From NCBI GenBank assembly GCA_031268035.1, contig JAIRXW010000016.1, positions 1 to 48,005 on the forward strand: a DNA stretch of 48,005 nt. Reading direction: 5' to 3'. Below the pieces are notes generated by a model. That model had not been told where the DNA came from. It did no database searches and saw only the letters and a program-made list of their open reading frames with translations. Positions within the stretch are counted from its first letter, which is position 1. The number at the start of each line of letters is the position of its first letter. Positions 25,073 through 33,325 of the stretch are shown piece by piece. The translations under genes and the position numbers were made by a program. Source of the stretch: Rickettsiales bacterium (GTDB taxonomy: Bacteria > Pseudomonadota > Alphaproteobacteria > Rickettsiales > UBA1997).

Positions 25073-28003
25073 TAATTTTTTTATTTCCCTCAGATATCTG
25101 TCAATTTGTTCTGTGTTTATCTCCAACTGAGCCTTCTGGGCAAAATTTTCGGTAAACTTTACTATTATATAGAGAGGCACACTATTTGCGCCAACTTTAT
25201 TCAGAACGGCCGAAGTATTTATAGCATCTATGGTGGTGTTTTCACTTTTATTGTCTATTCTAAGTACAAATTTTGTAGATATGCCATTGCCCCAGGCATC
25301 CGTGACTAGGTCACAGACACCGTTTCTAATGGTGAAGAGGCCATTGAAATTGTTGAATAGAGTGCCGCTGTCATTAAAAATAATCTCTCTGGGGTTGAGC
25401 CCAAGCAGGGTTTTGTCTACGTAAACCCTGGATAATTTTTTCCTCAGATCATCGAGGCCGAGTTTTTTTATGAATAGAGATTTACCAAGGAATTTAAATT
25501 GCATATCCAGCGAAGCATCGAAAACAACCTCTGATGGGCCAGTTCCCTTAAGTAGTCCACCTACACCTAGAGTCCCTCTGAGATCCCAGTCGCTGCCCTC
25601 ATCACCCTCTGTGAATAGCCCTATGATTTCTTCTATGTTGTAGGTGGTTTCGGTGAGAACTAGATTTAGTGATTTAGTATCTCTAAGATCCACTATACCC
25701 CTGAGTTCCGTTGTGCCTCCGAGGCCATAGAATTTAAAGTTTTTAATGGCGAAAACTCCATCTTCGATGGTGCTGGAAAAAAATAAATTATTAAGTTGGG
25801 CGTTATTTATTAGAATGTTTTCGACCACAATATTAATTTTTCCATCGATTTCATCAAACTTTGGAATAGAAAATAATTTATTTATCCAGTATTTGGATTG
25901 GTTATCTGGGTTGCTGGGCGTCTTCAGAATTAGATTTCTATATTTTTCCACATCGAACACCTGGCTGATCAGATCCCCTCTCGATTCTAAACTATTGATC
26001 CTGAGATCTATACCCACAATGGGGTTTCTTCCTGCTATGTTCAGCAGAATCCTTCCAGAAATTCCTCTGATGGTATTAAAATCTATGTTTTCTATATTGT
26101 ATAGATTTATATAGCCAGGGGAATAGTTAACTCTTGTTCTAATGTTAGTGGCGTCAAATTTGTCGCCGTAGCTAAGTTTTTCAATGTGGAGTTCTGCGAA
26201 TATGTTATTGGCAAAATTGTTTAGCCACAGGAACTTTTCCTTCATTGTGAGAACATTTTTCTTTTCGCCGACGGCCAGATTAATTTCATCTATGTTCGCC
26301 GTATAGGCGAGGTAAATGTCGCTTCCTCCGAATGAATATTCCACAGAACCGGTTATTTTTGTTCTATCATCTCCGGCCTCGTAGTCCGCTAAATATATGG
26401 TATCATCATGCACAAATACACTGGATTTTATGGTAAAATCTTTTAGTTCCCAGATATTTGGAATACTGAAAAAATCAGCGATATGGTCGAAATTTTTACC
26501 GGCTATTCGCAGGTCGCTCACAAAAAAACCATCTATTTCCCGTTGGTTTTCCACAACGACTTCCATATCGTTGAGACCCATGGTAAAATTATTTATTTTG
26601 TAACTGCCGTCAATTATTTTGAAATCAAAGGTGGAATTCGTCAGGTTGATATTGCCTTTTTTGAGATTTTTCACACCTATTTTTATGTCACTATTTCTTA
26701 GATTTTCGGTTTTTGTATTTCCTAGGAGACTAAATAGTTCCTCGCTCCTCAGAACTTTGAAAATTGATATTTTATCCTGATCCACAGCGGTCTTCGGCCT
26801 GAGAATATTTAGAGTGATCCCATCCAAATTCAGATTATTTATAAACACACTCAGTTCATTTTCATCCTCAATTTTTCGGAAACTGCCCCGCATGTTTATA
26901 TCCTCACTGTTCAGTGTAAAATTTTTCACCTGGTAGGATAATTTATTTTTTTCTCCCTCCATAGAAAACTGAAGACCCTTTTTGTAGTCGACGAGAGATC
27001 GATATTTAGAATTTTCCGGCAGAATCCACTGGAAGAAATTATTGAATCCCGTCGTGTTTATCTGTAGTTTATAGTTTGCCGTGAGGTCGTCAAAATTTTC
27101 TCTGAGTATATCTCCTCCGGTGTATTCAAAACTAATATTATCTAGTAATTCGCTAGAAATATTGAAATTCAGCGCTTGATTATTTCCCTCGTTTCCAAAG
27201 GTGAGAACAATATTCCCCGCCACATTATTCAGAATGAAATTTGCCTCGATTTTTTTATTTTTTGAGGTGGTTAATTTTCCAGAGATGGCGTGTATCTCTT
27301 TATACACAACGGTGTCAGACATGCTGACATTAATTCCAGAAAATGCTATGTTTTTCCCGGTGAAATTAATGCTGTTGTCCTCCGTGGTTGCCAATAGATC
27401 CAGCAGCATAAGTCTTGCTCTGCTATTATCCACATTTATGACCCTATCCTCTATCACCTCCACTTCTCTGTAGCCGCTCCTTGTGTCGCCATTCCCAGTG
27501 AATATGGTTTTAAGTTTATCTTTGAAGCCAAGAACTTCATTTTCTTCGAGTTTCACCAGCTTTTTTACGGTTTCTTTCTCTATATAGAAATCCTCTAGAG
27601 GGTCACTCTGGACGCTGACTTCAACGCCACTGACTGCTATGCCGGTGGCATTAATTTTCCCTCTGAAAAAGGCGGCGAAACCCAGTCTAACCTCAACCCT
27701 TCTGATGGCAGCATCTATCGACTGGCCTCTGTAGTGTATAGCTGCCAAATTAACATTGTTTATTATCAGCTTTACACTGGGGAAAACCGAGAGTTCAATT
27801 TTGCCATCTATAGAGAATCGCATATTTCTGTCGCGTAGAAAATAATTTTCTCTCTGTTCTTCTATTTTCTGCTGAAGCAAAATATTTATTTTATTTTTAG
27901 TTTCCCCGACGTCTAGGCGATTTTTAGCCACAACCAAAAGCGCGACGTAGGACGACACACACAATCCCAAAAAAACAAATACAATTTTCTTCATCTCGGG
28001 CAT
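25064..28003 (-). CDS. AsmA-like inner-membrane-anchored envelope protein
   Basis: A 979-residue protein with one N-terminal membrane segment (about 5-25), followed by a very long beta-rich periplasmic part. The N-terminal LSVFPSVKLIINNVNLAAIHY and the C-terminal AsmA_2-like region (about 790-970) identify the AsmA family, whose members form beta-groove bridges implicated in phospholipid delivery to the outer membrane. There are two close start candidates (ATG at 28003 and 27994). It is a single-gene unit, converging with the DapE-like gene over 9 bases. The role in lipid transport is from family knowledge. Confidence 0.85.
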   Translation of the reverse strand: MPEMKKIVFVFLGLCVSSYVALLVVAKNRLDVGETKNKINILLQQKIEEQRENYFLRDRNMRFSIDGKIELSVFPSVKLIINNVNLAAIHYRGQSIDAAIRRVEVRLGFAAFFRGKINATGIAVSGVEVSVQSDPLEDFYIEKETVKKLVKLEENEVLGFKDKLKTIFTGNGDTRSGYREVEVIEDRVINVDNSRARLMLLDLLATTEDNSINFTGKNIAFSGINVSMSDTVVYKEIHAISGKLTTSKNKKIEANFILNNVAGNIVLTFGNEGNNQALNFNISSELLDNISFEYTGGDILRENFDDLTANYKLQINTTGFNNFFQWILPENSKYRSLVDYKKGLQFSMEGEKNKLSYQVKNFTLNSEDINMRGSFRKIEDENELSVFINNLNLDGITLNILRPKTAVDQDKISIFKVLRSEELFSLLGNTKTENLRNSDIKIGVKNLKKGNINLTNSTFDFKIIDGSYKINNFTMGLNDMEVVVENQREIDGFFVSDLRIAGKNFDHIADFFSIPNIWELKDFTIKSSVFVHDDTIYLADYEAGDDRTKITGSVEYSFGGSDIYLAYTANIDEINLAVGEKKNVLTMKEKFLWLNNFANNIFAELHIEKLSYGDKFDATNIRTRVNYSPGYINLYNIENIDFNTIRGISGRILLNIAGRNPIVGIDLRINSLESRGDLISQVFDVEKYRNLILKTPSNPDNQSKYWINKLFSIPKFDEIDGKINIVVENILINNAQLNNLFFSSTIEDGVFAIKNFKFYGLGGTTELRGIVDLRDTKSLNLVLTETTYNIEEIIGLFTEGDEGSDWDLRGTLGVGGLLKGTGPSEVVFDASLDMQFKFLGKSLFIKKLGLDDLRKKLSRVYVDKTLLGLNPREIIFNDSGTLFNNFNGLFTIRNGVCDLVTDAWGNGISTKFVLRIDNKSENTTIDAINTSAVLNKVGANSVPLYIIVKFTENFAQKAQLEINTEQIDRYLREIKKLSK

Positions 28004-28395
28004 TCCTAGCCAATGGGGCCCAGAATAATATAGTGCTGATAAATGTAAATATTATAATTATTGATGCACAAATTTATAACATTACTGTGTAAAATAAAGG
28101 AAATTTATCTCGCGTGCTGAGGACTTTGGCAGCGGACCTGTCTACCACTGGAAAATACTAGCACAACGGCCAAAAATCTCCCCATCTGAGATATTTTACC
28201 ATTCTCGGGTCCCGGGGATTAGAAATTTATATAGCAGATAAATTCAGATAGAAAATCCCATTTTTCTCCATGTTTCCAGAGATCTTCTGACTAACTCTGA
28301 AATCATTTCTTAAATTTTAGAATAAAATCCCCCCTAGAATTTTCTAGATTTATTTTTTTTCTAGGAATTGTTCTATCTAAGTTTTTGCCCCCCAA
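28004..28395. other. 392-base gap between the AsmA-like and kinase-MORN genes
   Basis: I see no gene, tRNA or clear terminator here. The stretch must hold the AsmA-like promoter (several TATAAT-like boxes on the minus strand between 28030 and 28090, none with a good -35). Near 28333-28375 CTAGAA/TTCTAG inverted repeats lie downstream of the MORN stop and may act as a weak terminator. Confidence 0.4.
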
Positions 28396-29571
28396 TCATT
28401 TTCCTCCCAGCGTGTTATTTTTATTCGACGAACTCTTACCGCCCAGTGATTGGTTGTTATTATTTATTGATTGGTCGGGCGCCACGTCGGTGATTGTCAC
28501 TCCTTTAAAGACGTTCAGAGGCGAATTCTCAGGAGGCTGCTCTGTTTTTGCTTCTACTGCTTCGGAGTAGTTGAAGTTCTCAAGTTTTTTTCTCTTATTT
28601 TCATCTTCTTTTCCTTCGTTCCATTCTTCTTCGTAGTATTCCATAACTCCTTCTTTATTTTTTATGGCGTGTATTCCCTTTCCATGCATTACCCCTTCCT
28701 TGAATTCTCCATCGTAGAAATCTCCATTCTCAAAGGTAAGTTTTCCTTTTCCTTCCCTCGCGTCACACACAAAGTCTCCTTCGTAGACATCTCCATTCGC
28801 ATAGGTAAGTTTTCCTTTTCCTTCGAACTCCCGCATCCCATTCTCGAAATTTCCTTCGAAGACATTTCCATTCTTAAAGGTAAGTTTTCCTTTTCCTTCT
28901 TCCTTGCCATTGGCAAAGTCTCCCACGTAGTCACTTCCGTCCCTATAGGTAAGTTTTCCTTCTCCTTCAGGTTTTCCGTCCACTAAGTCTCCTACGTAGA
29001 CATTCCCATTTCCATAGGTAAGTTTTCCTTTTCCTTTAGGTTTTCCGTCCACTAAGTCTCCTTCGTAACTAGTTCCGTCCCTATAGGTAAATGTTCCTTT
29101 TTCGTTAGGCTTCCCCTCCTTGAATTCTCCTTTGCAGACATCTCCATTCGCATAGATAATTTTTCCTCTTCCTTCAGGCGCCCCATTCACAAAGTTTCCT
29201 ACGTAGACATCTCCTTTCTTATCTCCATTCGCATAGATAATTTTTCCTCTTCCTTCAGGTTTTCCATCCACTAAGTCTCCTACGTAGACATCTCCATTTG
29301 CATAGGTAAATTTTTCTTTTCCTTTAAATTCTAGGTTTACCGTTATTTCTTCCGAAATCTCCTCTAGACTCTTTCTTTCGTTTGGATTTGGGTTAAGCAT
29401 ATTCTTTATTGCAGAGCCAAAAATACCACTAAGTTCCTTTGGCTCTATGGATTTTATTTTTTTTTCAAGAAATTTTTCTAATGTGTCGGGCATAAGTTGA
29501 AGTGTATAAGATGACAAAAATCCTCCTAAGTCTGTTCTTTCCAAATTCAGTTCTTTTAATAGTTCATACAC
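28396..29571 (-). CDS. MORN-repeat domain and kinase C-lobe (-1 frame part of a kinase-MORN gene)
   Basis: The frame is given from its first ATG (29571, 391 residues), but it is open further upstream, and from 29631 it reads ADVWALGLVFLETLTG, the alpha-F part of a protein kinase. It therefore continues the kinase gene at 29613-30209 in the -1 frame; the joined product would have about 604 residues. After the kinase C-lobe (to about 29380) come nine or so MORN repeats of about 23 residues (pattern YANGDVYVGDLVDGKPEGRGK), then a charged Asn/Ser/Gly-rich tail. MORN arrays bind membranes or proteins. Whether this part is made alone, by frameshifting, or not at all cannot be told from sequence. 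The region is visibly AT-rich. Confidence 0.8.
   Translation of the reverse strand: MYELLKELNLERTDLGGFLSSYTLQLMPDTLEKFLEKKIKSIEPKELSGIFGSAIKNMLNPNPNERKSLEEISEEITVNLEFKGKEKFTYANGDVYVGDLVDGKPEGRGKIIYANGDKKGDVYVGNFVNGAPEGRGKIIYANGDVCKGEFKEGKPNEKGTFTYRDGTSYEGDLVDGKPKGKGKLTYGNGNVYVGDLVDGKPEGEGKLTYRDGSDYVGDFANGKEEGKGKLTFKNGNVFEGNFENGMREFEGKGKLTYANGDVYEGDFVCDAREGKGKLTFENGDFYDGEFKEGVMHGKGIHAIKNKEGVMEYYEEEWNEGKEDENKRKKLENFNYSEAVEAKTEQPPENSPLNVFKGVTITDVAPDQSINNNNQSLGGKSSSNKNNTLGGK
28690..29340 (-). repeat. Array of about 69-base MORN-coding repeats
   Basis: Degenerate repeats of about 69 bases encode the MORN units. Recurrent plus-strand words are GGTAAGTTTTCCTTTTCCTT and CTAAGTCTCC. One unit (near 29200-29230) carries a short extra copy of the GDVYVGN-coding text, as expected from slippage within the array. 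Confidence 0.85.
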
Positions 29572-29591
29572 TATCGTAGTTTCTCCGGTGA

Positions 29592-29636
29592 GGGTCTCTA
29601 GGAAGACAAGTCCTAGAGCCCAAACATCGGCTTTTT
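29592..29636 (-). promoter_or_regulatory. Possible -1 frameshift signal in the kinase gene
   Basis: At the frame junction the minus strand reads CCC AAA AAG (29639-29631). Nine bases later a stem begins: GGG plus CTCTAGG (29621-29612) pairs with CCTAGAG plus CCC (29602-29592) with one bulged A and a nine-base loop. The zero-frame TAG stop lies within the stem. Slip site, spacer and stem follow the layout of bacterial programmed -1 sites, although the heptamer is C AAA AAG, not A AAA AAG. The alternative is a simple one-base loss in the A-run. Confidence 0.45.
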
Positions 29637-30209
29637 GGGATCACGGGTTTCTCCGTTTGTGTAGTCAGTGGTTATTATCTCTGGTGACATATAGTATGGA
29701 GTACCATATTGCCCGGTTACCTCTGTTTCTTTTCCAACAAAACCATAGTCGATAATTTTTGGGTTTCCCCCGCTATCTATTACAATATTGCCAGGCTTAA
29801 TGTCTTCATGGGAGATGCCAAGTTCATCATGCATGCATTTGTAACCATCTAGCAGATCCGTTAAAAACTTGGTTTTGTCCTGGAAGGGGAGAGCGTCTGA
29901 GTTTTCTAGAACTTTTTCTAGATCATACTCCCCTGCCTTTTCCATCATAACAATTTCCTTATCAACGTATAAAATTTTTGTTAGGGAATCAGGAATTCCT
30001 TTATCTTTTGTGGCTTCATAAAATATTTTATCACCCTCTTCAGTTTTTCTATTTTTTTTCGCTTTTTTGACGACAAATTCGCCACTGGACGTTTTTACTT
30101 TATACGCAACATTGCAGCCCCCTTCGCCTAGGCGCTCAACTTTGTCTGTTTCGCTAGCCCATCCATTTTTGACTAAATATTTTTTAACATTAAGTAAATT
30201 ATCTGTCAT
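29613..30209 (-). CDS. Eukaryote-like Ser/Thr protein kinase N-terminal part, frame interrupted
   Basis: A 198-residue frame with most of a protein kinase domain. G-loop LGEGGCNVAYKV (27-38), ATP lysine K48 (FVVKKA), helix-C glutamate E65, catalytic loop HEDIKPGN (134-141; Asp136, Lys138 and Asn141 kept, Arg of HRD replaced by Glu), metal-binding DYG (154-156) in place of DFG, and activation segment GTPYYMSPE. After residue 193 the frame leaves the kinase sequence and stops at PMFGL, while the -1 frame continues with ADVWALGL. All catalytic residues are present, so the joined protein could be active. HED replacement is typical of kinases not switched by activation-loop phosphorylation. It stands alone, divergent from the S10 operon; no phosphatase or target is adjacent. 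Confidence 0.85.
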   Translation of the reverse strand: MTDNLLNVKKYLVKNGWASETDKVERLGEGGCNVAYKVKTSSGEFVVKKAKKNRKTEEGDKIFYEATKDKGIPDSLTKILYVDKEIVMMEKAGEYDLEKVLENSDALPFQDKTKFLTDLLDGYKCMHDELGISHEDIKPGNIVIDSGGNPKIIDYGFVGKETEVTGQYGTPYYMSPEIITTDYTNGETRDPKKPMFGL

Positions 30210-30309
30210 ATAAATCCAAATTTCTTTAAAAAATTAACAATAGCCCCCGTATAACTTCAATGGAATTTATCCATAATGTGCAAAATATGAGACTTATTGC
30301 TCTATAAGA

Positions 30310-30339
30310 GAGATAATCATCATTAATAATAAAAAGTCA
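30310..30339 (-). promoter_or_regulatory. Candidate promoter of the kinase-MORN gene
   Basis: On the minus strand TTGACT (30339-30334), an 18-base spacer and TTATCT (30315-30310) give a leader of about 95 bases. The -10 box is poor. Confidence 0.3.
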
Positions 30340-30398
30340 AGGAGTTTTTTTATGGATTATCGAATAGATAGATAATTAAAACAGATCGCACTCTATTC

Positions 30399-30447
30399 TA
30401 GGCCCGGAGTCTTTTCTGGGCTAGTATATGCCACTAATCGGAGTGGC
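30399..30447 (+). promoter_or_regulatory. Two consecutive hairpins upstream of rpsJ
   Basis: The first hairpin (30399-30423) pairs TAG-CCCGGA with TCTGGGCTA, one G bulged. The second (30430-30447) is a perfect 6-bp stem, GCCACT/AGTGGC, with a six-base loop. They lie 160-200 bases before rpsJ and, if transcribed, would form part of a structured S10 leader. Confidence 0.4.
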
Positions 30448-30537
30448 AAATTTATCCCGTGGACTATGAACTTCTACAAATTCCATATTTTTCTTGACTT
30501 ATTAAAAATATTCTTGCAGACTGCAACAATCAGCGTT

Positions 30538-30575
30538 GGTGGTGTTTCTAGGGAAACCTACCACCTCTTTTATTT
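30538..30575 (+). promoter_or_regulatory. Attenuator-like hairpin in the S10 leader
   Basis: GGTGGT plus GTTTC (30538-30548) pairs with GAAAC, a two-base bulge (CT) and ACCACC (30553-30565), and is followed by TCTTTTATTT. Stem plus U-rich tail resembles an intrinsic terminator placed about 30 bases before the rpsJ ATG. In E. coli the S10 operon is attenuated in its leader by L4; a comparable control is inferred here. Confidence 0.5.
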
Positions 30576-30603
30576 GGTTGCTGCCATAATTTTGTTCAGA
30601 TTG

Positions 30604-30927
30604 ATGAAGAATAGTGAAGGTATTAGGATTGTTCTGAAGGCGTTTGATGTGGGTATTTTGAATCGCGCTGTGCAGGAAATAGTTGGAACTGTGAAAAGGA
30701 CCGGTGCCAAAATGGCTGGCCCCATTCCTCTGCCAATGCACAAAAGAAAATTTACGGTTATCAGATCGCCCCATATCTATAAGAGGAGTATGGAGCAGTA
30801 CGAAATAAGATCTCTGAAAAGGTTACTGATAATAATGCCCTCGCCCCAGACGGTGGAGGCATTGATGAAATTGAACCTTTCTGCTGGAGTGGATATTAAG
30901 ATTTCTCTTAATGGAGGAGGGGAATAA
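30604..30927 (+). CDS. rpsJ: 30S ribosomal protein S10
   Basis: A 107-residue protein of the 30S head that also serves as NusE in antitermination. The ATG at 30604 gives the normal beginning ([11 protein letters not shown]); the frame is open for 46 codons upstream, but that stretch overlaps the attenuator-like hairpin and does not resemble S10. Signatures: [37 protein letters not shown], and [22 protein letters not shown]. It overlaps the rplC start by one base. It is the first gene of the cluster here; tuf and fusA, often upstream in alphaproteobacteria, are absent. Confidence 0.95.
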   Translation: MKNSEGIRIVLKAFDVGILNRAVQEIVGTVKRTGAKMAGPIPLPMHKRKFTVIRSPHIYKRSMEQYEIRSLKRLLIIMPSPQTVEALMKLNLSAGVDIKISLNGGGE

Positions 30928-31559
30928 TGTTAGCGGTTATTGGGAAAAAGTTAGGGATGACTCGACTATATCTTGAGGGAGGACTGGCTGTGCCGGTGAC
31001 CCTGGTACGAGTCTACGATAGTCTTATAAGTGACTTCAAAACCTATGCCGATAGGAATTTTAACCATGTGACTCTCTCCTATGGGAAGGATAAAAAAACT
31101 GAAAATAGAATTGGTAAGGCCGTGCTTGGGTTCTACAAAAAAAAAGAGCTCGAGGCCTACGATAGTATGAAAACCTTCAAGGTGGAAAAGGGTGAAGAAT
31201 TTTCTGTGGGGAGTTTTTGGGGCATTGATCATCTGGTGCAAAATGCCAAAGTGGACGTTACCGGTGTGTCCAAAGGGAAAGGTTTTGCCGGTGTTGTGAA
31301 AAAGTTTGGTTTTAGAGGTCAATTGGCGCAGCATGGTAGTTCTCTATCCCACAGATCTCTCGGAGGCACAGGCTCCAGAAGAAGAGAGGGAAAGGTTTTC
31401 AGGGGCAAAAAGATGGCTGGGCGTATGGGTTCAGAAAAAGTTACGATTAAGAATCTAGAAATAGTTAGGATTGAAAGTGAAAATTCTGTTCTGTGTCTAA
31501 AGGGTGCTGTGCCCGGCTCTAGAGGAATGAAACTTATAATCAGAAGTTCAATCATATAG
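30927..31559 (+). CDS. rplC: 50S ribosomal protein L3
   Basis: A 210-residue protein near the peptidyl-transferase centre and an early 50S assembly initiator. VIGKKLGMTRLY at the start, DVTGVSKGKGFAGVVKKFGFRG in the middle, then HGSSLSHRSLGGTGSRR and KVFRGKKMAGRMGSEKVTIKNLEIV. The Gln methylated in E. coli L3 (GQ in the GNRTPGR region) is not matched, as RREGKVF stands there. It follows rpsJ with a TAATG overlap. Confidence 0.97.
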   Translation: MLAVIGKKLGMTRLYLEGGLAVPVTLVRVYDSLISDFKTYADRNFNHVTLSYGKDKKTENRIGKAVLGFYKKKELEAYDSMKTFKVEKGEEFSVGSFWGIDHLVQNAKVDVTGVSKGKGFAGVVKKFGFRGQLAQHGSSLSHRSLGGTGSRRREGKVFRGKKMAGRMGSEKVTIKNLEIVRIESENSVLCLKGAVPGSRGMKLIIRSSII

Positions 31560-31567
31560 GATTCGTG

Positions 31568-32188
31568 ATGCAGCAATTGTTGGTACTAAATTTAGATAGT
31601 CTGGAGGAAACCTGGAGCGGCTTTGAGACCGTTGATCTGGATTCTTCGGAGGGGGAGAGGTGCGTTCCCATGGTGGTTAAATGGCAAATGGCGAAAGCTA
31701 GATCTGGCACCGCCAAAACCAAGCTAATGTCCGAGATATCTGGCTCCACAAGAAAGATAGTTAGACAGAAGGGCAGTGGTGGCGCAAGACATGGCTCTGT
31801 GCGGGCTGTGCAATTTGTCGGAGGGCGAACTTGCTTTGGCCCACAGCCAAGGGATTTCAGTTTTTCGCTCCCGAAGAAGGTTGTTGCTCGCGCGAAAAAG
31901 TTTGTTCTCAGGGAGAAAGTTAGAAATAGAAAAGTAGTGCTGATTGAGGGGATGGATGCCCTGAAATTGAGTACGGGGGAGCTCGAAAGAAAGCTTCGGA
32001 GCAAAAATATAGAGAGGGCTCTGGTTGTGTTTGACGAGGACTACAGAAATTTTACCCTTTCTCTGAGGAACCTTTTTAATTTTAAAAGTTTACCGAATAG
32101 CGCGCTCAATGTGTTGGATATACTGAGTTTTGACTATTTACTTCTCGATAGGAAACTTTTAAATAACCTGGAAGAGGTGATGCTATGA
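31568..32188 (+). CDS. rplD: 50S ribosomal protein L4
   Basis: A 206-residue protein with the globular domain and the extended loop that lines the exit tunnel (TRKIVRQKGSGGARHGSVRAVQFVGG, then FGPQPRDFSFSLPKKV). The ATG at 31568 has AGGA seven bases before it; a GTG directly upstream (31565) would add one residue. In E. coli L4 also represses its own operon, which fits the structured leader seen upstream of rpsJ. Its 3' end overlaps rplW by four bases. Confidence 0.96.
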   Translation: MQQLLVLNLDSLEETWSGFETVDLDSSEGERCVPMVVKWQMAKARSGTAKTKLMSEISGSTRKIVRQKGSGGARHGSVRAVQFVGGRTCFGPQPRDFSFSLPKKVVARAKKFVLREKVRNRKVVLIEGMDALKLSTGELERKLRSKNIERALVVFDEDYRNFTLSLRNLFNFKSLPNSALNVLDILSFDYLLLDRKLLNNLEEVML

Positions 32189-32484
32189 GTTTTGGACGTG
32201 TCTACGACATTATAGTTTCCGCCCTGGTCACAGAGAAAACAAATCTGCAGATGGCGGACAACAAGATTGTGCTGGAGGTCTTGACCAGTGCCACAAAGAA
32301 TGATGTGAAAAAGGCCGTGGAAACGGTTTTTGGTTTTGAGGTTGAGAAGGTTAATATTGCCACGGTTGCCGGAAAAGTTAAGAAATTTAAAGGGGTGGAG
32401 GGCTGTAGAGGACCTAAAAAGAAGGCCGTGGTTAGCTTCAAAAAAGGACAGCAGCTGGACCTGACAAAGCTGGAGGTGAAATAG
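32185..32484 (+). CDS. rplW: 50S ribosomal protein L23
   Basis: A 99-residue protein at the tunnel exit that docks trigger factor and SRP. SALVTEKTNLQMADNKIVLEV is at the N-terminus, followed by ATKNDVKKAVETVFGFEVEKVNIATV and a basic loop (GKVKKFKGVEGCRGPKKKAVV). A GAGGTGATG precedes the ATG, which overlaps the rplD stop by four bases. Confidence 0.95.
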   Translation: MSFGRVYDIIVSALVTEKTNLQMADNKIVLEVLTSATKNDVKKAVETVFGFEVEKVNIATVAGKVKKFKGVEGCRGPKKKAVVSFKKGQQLDLTKLEVK

Positions 32485-32490
32485 AGAAAA

Positions 32491-33315
32491 ATGGCGATGA
32501 GGAATTTTAGACCTATCACAAAATCTATGAGAGGTCTTAAGCTGATTGATAGAACTGGTCTCTGGGATGCTGGTCCTGTGAAAATGCTGACACAGCAGAA
32601 GAACAGTAAGGCGGGGCGCAATAACCATGGGCACATAACTGTTCGTAGGCGCGGCAGTGGGCACAAACAGACCTATAGAACTATAGATTTTAGAAGAAAT
32701 AGATACGATATGGCGGCCTCCATTGAAAGAATCGAATACGATCCAAATAGAAGTGCCTTCATAGCTCTGTTGAAATATGCCGATGATGTTATGTCCTACA
32801 TAATAGCCCCGGAGGGAATTAGAGTGGGAGACGTGGTGTCATCGTCGAGAAAATTATTAGACATAAAACCTGGGAATGCTATGCCCCTGGCCGTTATGCC
32901 TATAGGTACCTTTATACATAATATTGAAAATAAACCTGGCGCCGGTGGAAAGGTGACGAGAAGTGCTGGAAATTTTGCTCAGCTAGCCGGAAAAGATGAG
33001 GGCTATGCCATAGTTAGGCTGCAATCGGGCGAGACAAAAAAATTTCCACTGGATTGTTTGGCCACGGTTGGGCCAGTTAGCAATTCGGATAAGAAAAATG
33101 AAAAGTTGGGTAAGGCTGGTAGAAACAGATGGTTGGGCAAAAGACCTAGTGTCAGAGGGGAATCTATGAACCCCGTCGACCATCCCCATGGTGGTAGAAC
33201 CAGAGGCGGTAGAAACCCAGTTTCTCCCACAGGGGTTTGTGCTAGAGGTGGTAGAACTCGCAGAGTAAACAATCCTACCAATAGATTTATAGTGAAAAGT
33301 CGCCATAAGAAATAG
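32491..33315 (+). CDS. rplB: 50S ribosomal protein L2
   Basis: A 274-residue rRNA-binding protein needed for subunit joining and peptidyl transfer. Signatures: GRNNHGHITVRRRGSGHKQTYR, DIKPGNAMPLAVMPIGTFIHNIE, GAGGKVTRSAGNFAQL, and the C-terminal MNPVDHPHGGRTRGGRNPVSP, which keeps the histidine corresponding to His229. Normal family length and intact throughout. It is six bases downstream of rplW. Confidence 0.98.
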   Translation: MAMRNFRPITKSMRGLKLIDRTGLWDAGPVKMLTQQKNSKAGRNNHGHITVRRRGSGHKQTYRTIDFRRNRYDMAASIERIEYDPNRSAFIALLKYADDVMSYIIAPEGIRVGDVVSSSRKLLDIKPGNAMPLAVMPIGTFIHNIENKPGAGGKVTRSAGNFAQLAGKDEGYAIVRLQSGETKKFPLDCLATVGPVSNSDKKNEKLGKAGRNRWLGKRPSVRGESMNPVDHPHGGRTRGGRNPVSPTGVCARGGRTRRVNNPTNRFIVKSRHKK

Positions 33316-33325
33316 AGGGTAACAT

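Noticed and set aside
28690-29340. Regularly spaced repeats that could suggest a CRISPR array
   Set aside because: The repeats are contiguous, degenerate and in frame, and encode MORN units; there are no unique spacers or cas genes.
30466-30603. 46-codon open extension upstream of rpsJ
   Set aside because: It does not resemble S10, it contains the attenuator-like hairpin, and the ATG at 30604 gives the normal S10 N-terminus.
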